Shown here: one piece after another, positions 1 through 9,382 of the stretch
How positions within the stretch are numbered: the stretch's first letter is position 1
How the letters are laid out: every line of letters starts with the position of its first letter
Origin: Phlegmacium glaucopus
Lineage: Eukaryota > Basidiomycota > Agaricomycetes > Agaricales > Cortinariaceae
DNA: 28,506 nt
Assembly: GCA_015039465.1 (NCBI GenBank)
Contig: MU130558.1
Coordinates: 356,717-385,222, forward strand
Reading direction: 5' to 3'
The notes under the pieces: model-generated
Databases searched by the model: none
What the model was told of the DNA's origin: nothing
What the model saw: only the letters and a program-made list of their open reading frames with translations
Position numbers and translations under genes: made by a program

Positions 1-1290
1 CAAAGTTACTCAAGACGTGACAAAGTGTTCTAAAAAAGTGACATATTTCGTACTATACCATATCAATATTCGACATGTTGTGAAAGTCTACGAGTCTCCA
101 TCTTTATCATGGATTTTATACCAAGTTTTTACTCTTGTTCATCTTTAGAAGTAGATTGATCGTAATGATTTAATGATAAGTAGGAGGGTCGGTGATAAGA
201 GTAGACTCCTCACTTTTAGTAGTATAGGTAGTTTATGGAGAGGAAGTAGAAGTAAGACATAAGGTCCTAGATGTATAAAACCACTGTTAAAGGTAAGAGG
301 GAACAATATACTAGACTAACGACGAAACTATCGAAGAGAGAAGAGACGTTGAAAACTGAACGACAATTAACACGGTTCTAAACCTCGTGGACGAAAGAAC
401 TTTCGGACTTTTACTAGGAAGTCAAAAAGAGGAAAGTCGAACAGTTAGAGTAGGAGGAACTTTTAATCACGTTGAAACCTTTATGCTAGACGTTGAACTT
501 GACGTGCAAGACATGCGAAAAAAAATCGTCGATGGAAGAACCGTTAAAAAAGGAGTCATACGACTTGTTAAAGAAGTTCTGCGAGGAAGAGTCTTCATAG
601 AGAGAGAGAACTTTGACGAGCCTATATAACTACTCAACATAGACTCTTGTAAAGTAAGTATTTACGGGGTCATAACAAGGCCTTCTTGTAACAGACACGA
701 CGTGTCTAACATAACATCTTCTCATTCAACTCCAACTGCGGCGTAGTCTTGTACCTTACTAGGGTCACGAGGAAGTAATTATAGTAATCAACTTCCGTAG
801 GTACGATTTAGAGAAAGAAGGACACATCGGAGTAGTTAATTCGGTGGTCCACGTTTAAGTCTACACTTTGTGAAGGTCCAGTGGTCACGAGGTCATGTCT
901 TACGTTGATTTCGACCGAATTCTACACCTTTTAGTCCACGTTCGAATAACTAAAATAGTTATTGGAGGACACTTACGGTTCCACACGGTAGTTTCCAGGG
1001 TTGACATACACTTTGTACAAGTGGTTGGTCTTTACATCCTAGAAGATATTAAACGTGGTTTTTACTAAGTTAGAAAAATACGTTCCCAGGTTCCAAATCT
1101 CGTAAATTTGAACGTAGAAAAGCATAACGAGAGTATATCCCTACCGATTGACGAACTCTTATTTCTCGGTTTTGTCGTTCAAGACAAGATCAACCTTATA
1201 GTACTTCCCGAAAGGTGTTTAAAAGGAGGTATACCGACATGTTGTACCAGGTTTTGTGACCGGTTGTGTGACGTGACGTGACAAAACATT
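1..1290. other. Segment in reversed, non-complemented polarity carrying a broken gene
   Basis: Neither strand encodes a convincing protein here. Reading the printed strand backwards without complementing gives an open frame from about 1258 down to 707 (184 codons), a one-base slip at about 706, then 176 more codons from 705 to 178 and a TAG at 177-175, followed by AT-rich sequence like a 3' UTR that runs off the left edge. The backward protein has ordered features: IPTRTELAVLALYSQAVSHP, later NDINEGALGSFHVLMRR, then a Lys/Glu-rich helical stretch and a Ser/Asp/Glu-rich C-terminus. These motifs remind me of an abundant uncharacterised agaricomycete protein family, but that is memory only. The right boundary lies somewhere in 1261-1340; the frame stays open to about 1321. 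Known recombination cannot reverse polarity without complementing, so I infer a data or assembly fault. Confidence 0.85.
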
Positions 1291-1828
1291 GCCACGGCTA
1301 TATGTGACATTGCCGACCCCCACAAGTTTACATGTGAGCTACGCGTCAAGCGATCAACAAACATTTGGAATTGATAATTTTAAGTCTTACATGCTCGCGC
1401 TTGCTCCTCTTCTGTGAGAGCATGCTGGAGTCATTGGTACTATGAATGGGATGGGATATCAAGGCTGAAAACCAGGTGTATGTATGTCATTATACCCAAC
1501 TTCTAGGGGGTTTTGGGTTGGTATTTGTGGTGTTTCTTGTATAGCTGTTGTGTTAACAGATATTTCTGACCCTTCCTGAGTATGTTCTTCCATTGCTAGG
1601 ATATAATGAATCAATCATATATTATTCTTCGCTATGTTAGAGGTAAAGGGGAGTCACATGCGACGAGAAATAGCAGCTCAGGACCGGCATTGTTTCGGAG
1701 TCCGAAAATTTTTGATAGTGGAGGGCTTCCAGTATGGTAACCGTAACAGGTACCAGGCGTTATATCGGTGAACGTCTTTCTTCACTGATCATGTGACGAC
1801 TGGCTGGCGAGGCTAGGTTCAAGTAATG
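1291..1828. other. Intergenic, no gene seen
   Basis: Read normally, this stretch holds no open frame of note on either strand and no recognisable repeat. Its left edge is the uncertain junction with the reversed-polarity segment. Its right edge is the point, just before CCCCTTTGAAGG, where homology to the FunK1 genes begins abruptly. Confidence 0.5.
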
Positions 1829-3191
1829 TCCCCTTTGAAGGATTCTTCCGCATGGAAGTGACCGATGACAAAACGAAAGAACTGGAAACATTCTTCATTC
1901 CGCCTCCGAAATATGTGCGTGCATGTCTGTTTCCTTTTTGTCGTGCCACTAGTAGACGCTGTCTAGCTTATCAGGAGAACGATGTGAAGTATGTGGCATC
2001 TATGCGTTTGGGCGGCGACGTTCTTGGGCTGGAGACGGAAACGCAGGACTGGGTCCAAAAGCTCTCTCCAAAATCAAAACACTTGAAATGCAAAATGGTC
2101 TGCCATCGTATAATCTTGGATACTGTCGCTCGTGACTTATCCACGTTCGTCTGGTGCAAATTACTGCTATCCTGTATTGCCGATGCGGTTGAAGGTGCGT
2201 GTTTCATCTATTTTTTGGTTGGCAATTCTAACTATCTCTCTACCAGGCGCTCAACAAGCGTACAAAGCTGGTATATTACATCGTGATCTCAGCGCCGGCA
2301 ACATCATGATCGTTAAAGATAAAGACACCAAAGAATGGAGAGGCGTTCTGATTGACTGGGATATGTGCCTGCTGTGGAAGAAGCATGAAGGCGAACCACG
2401 TTCTGGACGTACCGTGAGTTACGGTTCATATGTCTAATTCTGTAGTTACTGACAGCGTATATGCAGGGCACTTGGGCATTCATTTCTGCGAAAATCCTAC
2501 AGAACAAAGGTCCTACTGTAACACATACGTTATGGGATGATATAGAGTCTGCCTTCTGGGTTTCCATATACGAGGCTCTACTCTATCTGAAACATGACAA
2601 GCACCCTCTTCTTCTCTCTAAACAGATGCAGCATCTCTTTTCCGACAACTCCTTCCTAGAGCCTGGGTTGGTTGTTGGCGGCGAAGGCAAGCTGGACGTG
2701 TTAGCACGCTGTTCCTTTGGTCGAAGTACGGTGTGCGTAGCCCAATTCGAGAAACTTGGTGTCAACAAGCTCCTGGACCAACTGGGAAAAGTTTTTGATA
2801 GTCGTCATGACGGCAGCGAGAGCGAGCCTGTCAAGTTGGATGATCCTGATGAAACATGGTTCCCTGAGCGTCTCCGGGAGGCGGCCATGAAGATGGAGCC
2901 TCTCTGCATCACTCCAACCGGATTAAAGTCGCCTACCAATGACTCCAATCCACCAGCTGATCCTCGAACCTGGGAGTTTGCGCCCTTCAGTGATCCGGAC
3001 TACTTCCTGATGCCTTTAAGTGGAGATCCGGAAAAATCCACGTACAGATGTGTCAAGTGAGCGAGATATCAAGTGAGTACATACATGGATTGGATGGTTT
3101 TTTCCTTGGTAAACGCTGTCGCTCTTTCCGTGGATCAGAGGAACAGGAGCGGGGGCAGGAGGAAGAGCAGCTGCCAAAGTGGCGCAAGTAG
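1829..3191 (+). pseudogene. FunK1 protein kinase copy A, truncated at the 5' end, N-lobe deleted
   Basis: A fungal-specific kinase (FunK1 family) lacking its N-terminal third. Homology to copy E starts at 1829 and an in-frame TAA lies just upstream; the first usable ATG is 1852. Exons by comparison with E are 1852-2194, 2247-2413 and 2467-3060 (367 aa), with introns of 52 and 53 nt. The catalytic loop HRDLSAGN and the metal-binding IDWD are intact. About 140 bp around 1970-1974 are missing in frame, removing the LKDSW (beta-3 Lys) and REAAIYR (alpha-C Glu) segments seen in D and E. The reading frame stops at 3058-3060, and the usual acidic, basic-ended tail survives only as untranslated remnant to 3191. 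It could yield a stable pseudokinase-like protein, but decay is likelier. Confidence 0.8.
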
Positions 3192-3451
3192 ATTTTTAGT
3201 GCAGCCGGGACTGCTGATTCTGATTCTGAAATGCGAATTGACTTTGCGTTACTTTTTTTTAAAAATCTCCTGGAATATCTGACTCCTCTCGATTTCAAAG
3301 GCTCTCGTATGGTCTATACTTCACGACGTTCACGTATGAACACAAAAAAATAAACATTGTTATGTAGCCAACCCGATTTTACATATGCATAGTCTGGTGA
3401 GGATCGTGAGTTTAGGTCTGACGCAATCAAGTACATACAACAGTCAGACGT

Positions 3452-3468
3452 CAAACGGTCACATGCTT
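3452..3468 (+). promoter_or_regulatory. Conserved upstream element of FunK1 copy B
   Basis: TCAAACGGTCACATGCT matches the element found upstream of copies C, D and E (TCAAACGGTCACGTGCT). Here the CACGTG core is changed to CACATG. The conserved position before the gene suggests a promoter element; the factor is unknown (bHLH or Cbf1-like proteins bind such cores). Confidence 0.5.
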
Positions 3469-3477
3469 TAAACCAGC

Positions 3478-4961
3478 TTGGTTCCATCATCGTGCACCTG
3501 GTACCCGCTTATGACGCGCCAAAGACGCCATCCCCAACAGCTCGACTCACTAGACCCCTTTGCTCATAAGTTCTTTCGCATGGACGTCACAGATGACAAA
3601 ACGAACAACCAAGAAACCTTCTTCATTCCGCCTCCGAAATATGCGCGTGCCTCTCTGTTTCCTTTTTATCGTGCCGCTAGTCGCTGTCTAGTTTATTCCT
3701 ATGAAGAGAACGGAAAGAATCGAAAGAAAAGAAAGAAGCCTACATTGCCATTTTTGAAAGATTCATGGCAAGAGGATTCGCAGTGTACCGACATTTCTGG
3801 GCTGGAGACAGAAACGCAGGAATGGATCGAGGGGCTTTTTTCAAAATCGAAACGCTTAAAATGCAAAATGCTCTGCCATCGCTTAATTTTGAATACTGTC
3901 TCTCGTGACTTATCAACGTTTACTTGGTGCAAAGTACTGCTATCCTGTATTGCCGACGCAGTTGAAGGTCCGTATTTCATCCTCTTTTTTTTGTTTGGCA
4001 ATTATAACGATCTCTCTACCAGGTGCTCAACAAGCGTACAAAGCTGGTATATTACATCATGATTTCAGCGCCGGCAACATAATGATCGTTAAAGATAAAA
4101 AGACCAAAGAATGGAGAGGGGTTCTTATCGACTGGGATATGTGTCTGCTGTGGAGGAAGCATGGAGGCGAACCACGTGCTGGACGTACCGTGAGTTACGA
4201 CTCATATGTCTAATTTTGTGGTTACTGACAGTGTATATACAGGGCACTTGGGCATTTATTTCTTTGCAAATCCTACAGAACGAAGGTCCTACTATAACAC
4301 ACACGCTATGGGATGATATAGAGTCTGCCTTCTGGGTCTTTGTCTACGAGGCTCTACTCTATCTGAAACATGCGAAGTACCCCGGTCCTCTCTATGAAAA
4401 GATGCAGGCCATCTTTTTCCATCACAGTCGCCTCCAGAATGGGTCGGTAGTTGGCGGTGAAGGCAAGTTGGGCGTGTTAGCACACTGTGCGCTTGATGAC
4501 AGTTCTTTGGGCCTCACCCAATTCGAGAATATGGATGTCAACAAACTCGTGGACCAACTGGGTAAAGTCCTCAGGGAGCGTTATCGTCAGAACGGCGAGA
4601 TATCTATCAAATTGGATGAACCTGATGAAACATGGTTTTCTGAGCGCCTCCGAGAGGCGGCCATGAAGATGGAGCCCCTCTGCATCACTCCAACCGGATT
4701 AAAGTCGCCTACCAATGACTCTAATCCACCAGATGATCCTCAGGCCTGGGAGTCCGTGACGCTCACAGATTCGAAAGTAGACTACTTCCGGATGCCTTTA
4801 GGGGGAGATCCGGAAAGATCCACCCTCTTCAAGTGAGCCAGATGACAAGTGAGTACATACATGGAATGGATGGTTCTTTCCTTGGTAAACGCTGTCGCTC
4901 TTTCGGCGGATCAGAGGAGGAGGAGGAGGAGGAAGAGCAGCTGCCAAAGCGGCGCAAGTAG
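3478..4961 (+). pseudogene. FunK1 protein kinase copy B, 5' deleted, pseudokinase-like
   Basis: Exons by comparison with E are 3478-3967, 4023-4189 and 4243-4836 (416 aa), with introns of 55 and 53 nt. The first ~30 codons are not kinase: they match the 5' leader of copy C, which is fused by a deletion to the segment starting FFRM. The beta-3 Lys segment (FLKDSW) is present, but about 26 residues including the alpha-C Glu and the MRLGGD strand are deleted in frame (junction DSQCT/DISGLE). The catalytic loop reads HHD instead of HRD; IDWD remains. Near the 3' end a small deletion makes an early TGA (4834-4836), so the acidic tract and basic C-terminus are left as a remnant to 4961. From about 4400 the sequence is nearly identical to copy D. 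Confidence 0.8.
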
Positions 4962-4985
4962 ACTTTTGGTGCTTAGCAGTTTGTA

Positions 4986-5112
4986 AACTATTCACTCGTG
5001 GCCGAATTCCATGGCGCGTATCCATTCCCCTATCCTCAAACCTCTCCAGACTATGTAGGATCGTGTTGGCTGCATGACAGTATTTCTGTTTGTATTTATA
5101 AGTGAAGTATAG
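4986..5112 (+). repeat. Shared 3' flank of copies B and E, first copy
   Basis: This 127-bp stretch beginning AACTATTCACTCGTGGCC is nearly identical to 25411-25537 downstream of copy E, and of equal length. It shows that the kinase genes were duplicated together with their 3' flanks. Confidence 0.85.
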
Positions 5113-5415
5113 GCGATTTCGATTATATAAGCTGGCTGGCGCCTACATACAAACGCTCATTGACGAGAAGGTTTATAGGCAGATATCTGAGTGTCATAAA
5201 TATTGAAGGTAGCGTAATATGAGTGGAACGACCTAATATTTTCTAGGTAGTCTGTGCTATTTATACTTGTATCTACTTATTGTCGTTATTGTATGTACCT
5301 AATCAGAAAGTAAAATGATATCGACGAAACGATAATTGTTTAATTATATGACAAGAATGGAAACGGTAACAATAGTAATTATAGTTGTCCCGAATGCCCG
5401 GTCATGATTACAACA
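5113..5415. other. Intergenic, AT-rich
   Basis: No open frame of note. Around 5170-5205 there is similarity to 26030-26060 (GGCAGATATnTGAGTGT, then ATAAATA), which belongs to the shared 3' flank of copies C and F. Confidence 0.5.
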
Positions 5416-5490
5416 ATAAATACAAACGAGGGCCAGAACACGATATATAATTAGGAACATCTAAGCATCCATCGATCATCCACGAGTGCT
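5416..5490 (-). repeat. Shared 3' flank of copies C and F, first copy
   Basis: ATAAATACAAACGAGGGCCA through GATCATCCACGA resembles 26057-26111, which lies downstream of the copy F fragment. In copy C this flank is joined almost directly to the codons for CITPTGL, marking a deletion of the gene's 3' end. Confidence 0.7.
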
Positions 5491-6747
5491 AAAAAATCAG
5501 TCCGGTTGGAGTGATGCAGAGAGGCTCCATCTTCATGGCAGCCTCCCGGAGACGCTCAGAGAACCATGTTTCATCAGGATCATCCAAATTGAAAGGTGTC
5601 TTGGTGCTCTTAGGATAACGCTCAATGAAGACTTTGCCCAGTTGGTCTAGCAATTTGTTGACACCAGGCTTCTCGAATTGGGTGATGCCGAAATGACTTT
5701 GATCAAGCGTACAAAATGCGAACACGCCCATCTTGCTGTCACCGCCAACTACAGAAAAGATGGCCTCCATTTCGTCGTAGAGAAGACGAGGGTCCTTGTC
5801 ATGTTTCAGATAGAGTAGAGCCCCGTGGATGAAGACCCAGAAGGCAGACTCTATATCATCCCATAGCGTATGTGTTACAATGAGATCTTCGTTCTTTAGG
5901 ATTTGAACGGAAATAAATGCCCAAGTGCCCTGCATATAAGCTATCAGTAACCACCAAGTTAGACATACGAGTCGTAACTCACGGTACGTCCAGAACGTGG
6001 TTCGCCTCCATGCTTCCTCCACAGCAGGCACATATCCCAGTCGATAAGAATGCCTCTAGATTCTTGGGTCTCTTTATCTTTAACGATCATTATGTTGCCG
6101 GCGCTGAGATTGCGGTGTAATATACCGGCTTTGTACGCGTGTTGAACGCCTGGTAGAGAGATTGTTAGAATTGCCAACCAAAAATGGATAAAACACGGAC
6201 CTTCGACCGCATCGGCAATACAAGATAGCAGTACTTTGCACCAGGTAAACATTGATAAGTCACGAGCGACGTTCAAAATTAAACGATGGCAGACCATTTT
6301 GCATTTCAAGCGTTTTGATTTTGAAGAAAGCTCCTCGATCCATTCCTGCGCTTCCGTCTCCAACATGGGAAGGTCGCCGCCCAAACGCATACATGCTACA
6401 TCCTTGACATCCTGCATTGCTTCGCGAGCCGTACACTGCAAATCCTCTTGCCATGAGTCTTTCAGAAAACGCAGTGTAGGATTCTTTCGAGTCTTTTGAT
6501 TCTTTACATTCTCTTCATAAGGATAAGCTAGACAGCAACCCCGATAAAAAGGAAACCGAGAGGCACGCGCATATTTCGGAGGCGGAATGAAGAAGGTTTC
6601 TTGGTCATCCTTTTTCTCATCTGTCACGTTCATGCGAAAGAATCCCTCAAAGGAGGGGGGGATGTCAACAGGTTTGAACATCTGGGGACCTTTTGTCTCC
6701 AAGGCGATCCTTTCATACTCTTTCTTCATATCCCTGGTTGCGTCCAT
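5489..6747 (-). pseudogene. FunK1 protein kinase copy C, catalytic Asp replaced, both ends shortened
   Basis: Exons are 6747-6201, 6149-5983 and 5929-5489 (384 aa), with introns of 51 and 53 nt. It keeps the start MDATRDMKKEY of the intact copies but then jumps (after ETKGPQ) to FKPVDIPPSFEGFFRM, losing roughly 290 residues that include the acidic tract. The alpha-C region is shortened (AREAMQDVKD). The catalytic loop is HRNLSAGN: the catalytic Asp has become Asn. IDWD is kept. The 3' end stops at CITPTGLIF because of a deletion into the 3' flank, so the acidic/basic tail is absent. The first intron is 51 nt with no stop, so unspliced RNA also reads through in frame. It is catalytically dead by family rules and may be a pseudogene or pseudokinase. 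Confidence 0.8.
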
Positions 6748-6890
6748 TGAGAAGGATTGGGTTACAGACTTATGAGAAATATGGGTCTGGCGAGTCGAGC
6801 TGTTGGGGATGGCGTCTTTGGCATGTCATAAGCGGGTACGCTGCTGTGGTGCAAGTTGAGAACGACGATGGAACTGACAGCTTGCCTCAA

Positions 6891-6907
6891 AGCACGTGAC
6901 CGTTTGA
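6891..6907 (-). promoter_or_regulatory. Conserved CACGTG element upstream of copy C
   Basis: On the minus strand this reads TCAAACGGTCACGTGCT, ending about 145 bp before the ATG at 6747. The same 17-mer occurs upstream of D and E. The symmetrical CACGTG core is typical of bHLH or Cbf1-like binding sites; the factor is inferred only. Confidence 0.6.
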
Positions 6908-7012
6908 TATTTCCGGGTTGTTTGTACTTGATTTCATCAGATAAATGTAACGAATCCAAGATGCCTAATTTGGGCTAATGGTCTGTGCGCGAGTACTCCG
7001 GATTCGTCAAAT

Positions 7013-7551
7013 ATGCCTTGGTCTGAGGGCGTCGTCGAGCAGTTTGAAATTGTTGACCTTTACACCACTGATGAGAGCGAATTATATGGGCCATTCAACT
7101 CCCTTCTTGTCGAGCTATTCCCCAGCTCAGAACACTATCAAGTGTCCCCACAGTTCAAGCGCATCAATGGATCACTTGATTTCACCGTCCAGTTCATTGT
7201 TCATCGTCGTCGTATTCCGATTTTATTCCTGGAGGTCGAGACCTTCCGTTCGCTTATGCTGCTCTCCGCCCGTGGTAGTGCAGATGATCAAATGCGCCAA
7301 AGGTTCCGCGAATTGGCTTCGGGTACAATCCCGACAGCAACGGCCTCAGCGCTTTCAGCCCACAATTTTGTGTTTATGTGTTCAAACCAGCCACCCGAAG
7401 TATCGATCCGCCCGCAATCGCTCGTGACTTGGTCATGGTCAACGACATAGCGCCCGAGGCCCGATGGGCATATAATCTACTCGAACTAGCAGGGGAGGCA
7501 AAATTTCGAGAAGTTGTGAACGCGGTCAAAGGAATGACAGCTGGGTTGTAA
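7013..7551 (+). pseudogene. Nuclease-fold-like hypothetical protein, one frameshift
   Basis: The first frame (from ATG 7013) gives an ordered protein with LYGPFNSLL and VSPQFKRINGSLDF followed by IPILFLEVE. At about 7366 the frame must slip back one base; the continuation reads FCVYVFKPATRSIDPPAIAR and runs to TAA at 7549-7551. The join lies in a short T run, so a one-base loss (real or a sequencing error) is the simplest explanation. The arrangement Asp56, Glu74-Val-Glu76 resembles the D...ExK core of PD-(D/E)XK nucleases, but the lysine position is Glu. I recall similar uncharacterised agaricomycete proteins with EVK; this is memory, not a search. Function is unknown. Confidence 0.55.
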
Positions 7552-8142
7552 AAATGTTCGTTGTTTGTTGAGAAGGGGGAACTTGCCCAAACGGTTAGGC
7601 CTTTCCAGTCACATACAATTTTTCCATTGCTAAGCTTAAATTCTGCAGATCGGTGTAACGATCTGGCGTCTAGGTTTTTCCTGTTTCTATTTCTAAGCCT
7701 CGGTTCTTGGTGTAGTTACCACCCTCGTGCTCGAGCTCTTGGCTTCTAGTTTACGTACTGCGTATTATGTGGCCTACTTACTGGTATGAATACGGGGTTC
7801 TGCAGTTTGTAGACCTCAGTGAATCTCATCAAGGTAAATCTGTCTGTCGACTTTCCATGAGCCTCATCCTAAATACTCTTACCTTCTTGTGTAGCGGTAC
7901 CAGCCTTTATTGTCTCATCAAACCCTGTACCTCATTGCTCATTGCAAGAAACTATCTGTCAGCAAGCTTCAAGCTTACCAACAAGTCTCTTGTCGCTTTT
8001 TCGCTTGGTCGTCGGCCTGGGAAAACCAGTTCTCCAGCTCCTAGCGGAATTATTCCCTTTTTCCTTTTTTTTTCTCTCCATTTATTTCGTTTATCTTTCT
8101 CTTCAGCTGAGTTTTCGTGTTACTAGTTGTTAGCTAACTATT
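7552..8142. other. Intergenic with a pyrimidine-rich tract
   Basis: No convincing gene. From 8051 to about 8106 the plus strand is almost all C and T, then ATG follows at 8143. Basidiomycete core promoters often have such CT-rich stretches just before the transcription start, so this may be the promoter of the remnant at 8143. Confidence 0.35.
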
Positions 8143-8458
8143 ATGACGGCTAGGTACGGCACCCCGAAGGTATTCAATACGACGCCTTTCCAGCCTTGAG
8201 GGAACCTTGTGCGTCATGAACACCATTTTCTGTGGCACGCCAGAGCTGTTGGAGGATGACGTTAAGGAGCATGATCCCGCCATTTGTGCAGGAAATCAGC
8301 TCAATCTGGCTTTACTCGACAAGGATTGAGAACCTTGCTTTCTGCTTTACGATCCCAAACTGGTTTCTGAATTGTTTCCTAACCCAAATGTACTTGACTT
8401 CACATCAATACGACATTGCGCAGCTATCTTGATATATGGTAAGAATGGACGCCACTAG
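8143..8458 (+). pseudogene. Unrecognised short gene remnant with frameshift and stop
   Basis: Directly after the CT-rich tract an ATG starts a frame reading MTARYGTPKVFNTTPFQP and then stops. From 8216 another frame reads MNTIFCGTPELLEDDVKEHD and so on for 37 codons to a TGA at 8327, after which the same frame continues open for 43 codons (EPCFLLYDPKLVSELFPNPN and on) to TAG at 8456-8458. The composition looks like coding sequence with at least one frameshift and one nonsense change. I do not recognise the family. A short intron starting at GGTAAGAATGG near 8438 is also possible. Confidence 0.3.
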
Positions 8459-9382
8459 ATGAGTTTTTGCAGCTGTATCCATTCTTGGACCGTTCCTCTG
8501 CGGCTGGCCTTCATATAATTTATTTACCATTTCCCCTGTTCATTGATGTGTTCTAACCATTGTTCCTCCATCGTTTCTGGCATAACTGCTGACTGCTTCC
8601 CTTCGAACTTCCTTCGAGGCGAAAATACAATTTGGGAGAGCAGATCTTTACTCATCCTATTGGGGACCACCCCCTTAACGACCGCCAAAAAAAACCCATA
8701 AAATCACACATTGGAGAAGTAATGTTCTCTAGCTCGAAATCATCATATGTACCCTCTGGTACTTGTCAGCCGAGTCGTTGTGTCTCCTCCCTTACAACTT
8801 CTCTCCAATCTGGTTCTAACAACCTAGGTTTATCCCAGACACACTTCCTCAATTACCCTTATTCAGAACTCAGAAAGTTTACAAATAACCCACCGGATCA
8901 ATTGTGATGGTAATATTGTTATAAAACACGTCTCTGTAGCTAGAATCCGTTAGGACTTTATACAACATATATGACTATTTCTCATCAGAGGATGCCGCAA
9001 ACAGTTCTACAGAGCCTCTAAAGATGTGGAAACAAGAAAAGAGAAGAATGACCTCAAGGAATTCTCAACGGATCCATTCACAAGTTTAATAACGATCCAA
9101 GCTCAAGATACATAAATATAGATTACCTATTTTGTTTGACACTGCACGATAATAACACCTAACAGAAAATGTGCTAGTATTCATCGGCGCCATCACTGTA
9201 GCCAGACCCCCCCAAATGAAGCCCACCCTAGACTAAGAAAGGAGTTTCACTGGGTTATATAAATTTTTGAGAACGATTATCTCAAATACACACAATTGAT
9301 TACTGCGGAGGAGGAGTTTCGGCTGCATAGAGCACAAACTCCTGGTTGCAAAATCGGTCCATAACAAACATATTACGTAAAA
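8459..9382. other. Intergenic, no supported gene
   Basis: An open frame at 8632-8907 (+, 91 codons) has no recognisable motif and low-complexity composition, so it is not called. The right end (about 9345-9382) is the 3' flank of kinase copy D; its minus-strand text TTATGGACCGATTTT is also found after copy E near 25385-25400. Confidence 0.4.

Noticed and set aside
387..629. 80-codon plus-strand frame in the first kilobase
   Set aside because: It lies inside the reversed-polarity gene; the backward reading explains the open stretch far better over more than 1 kb.
8632..8907. 91-codon plus-strand frame
   Set aside because: Ser/Thr/Pro-rich, no family features, no splice or promoter support.
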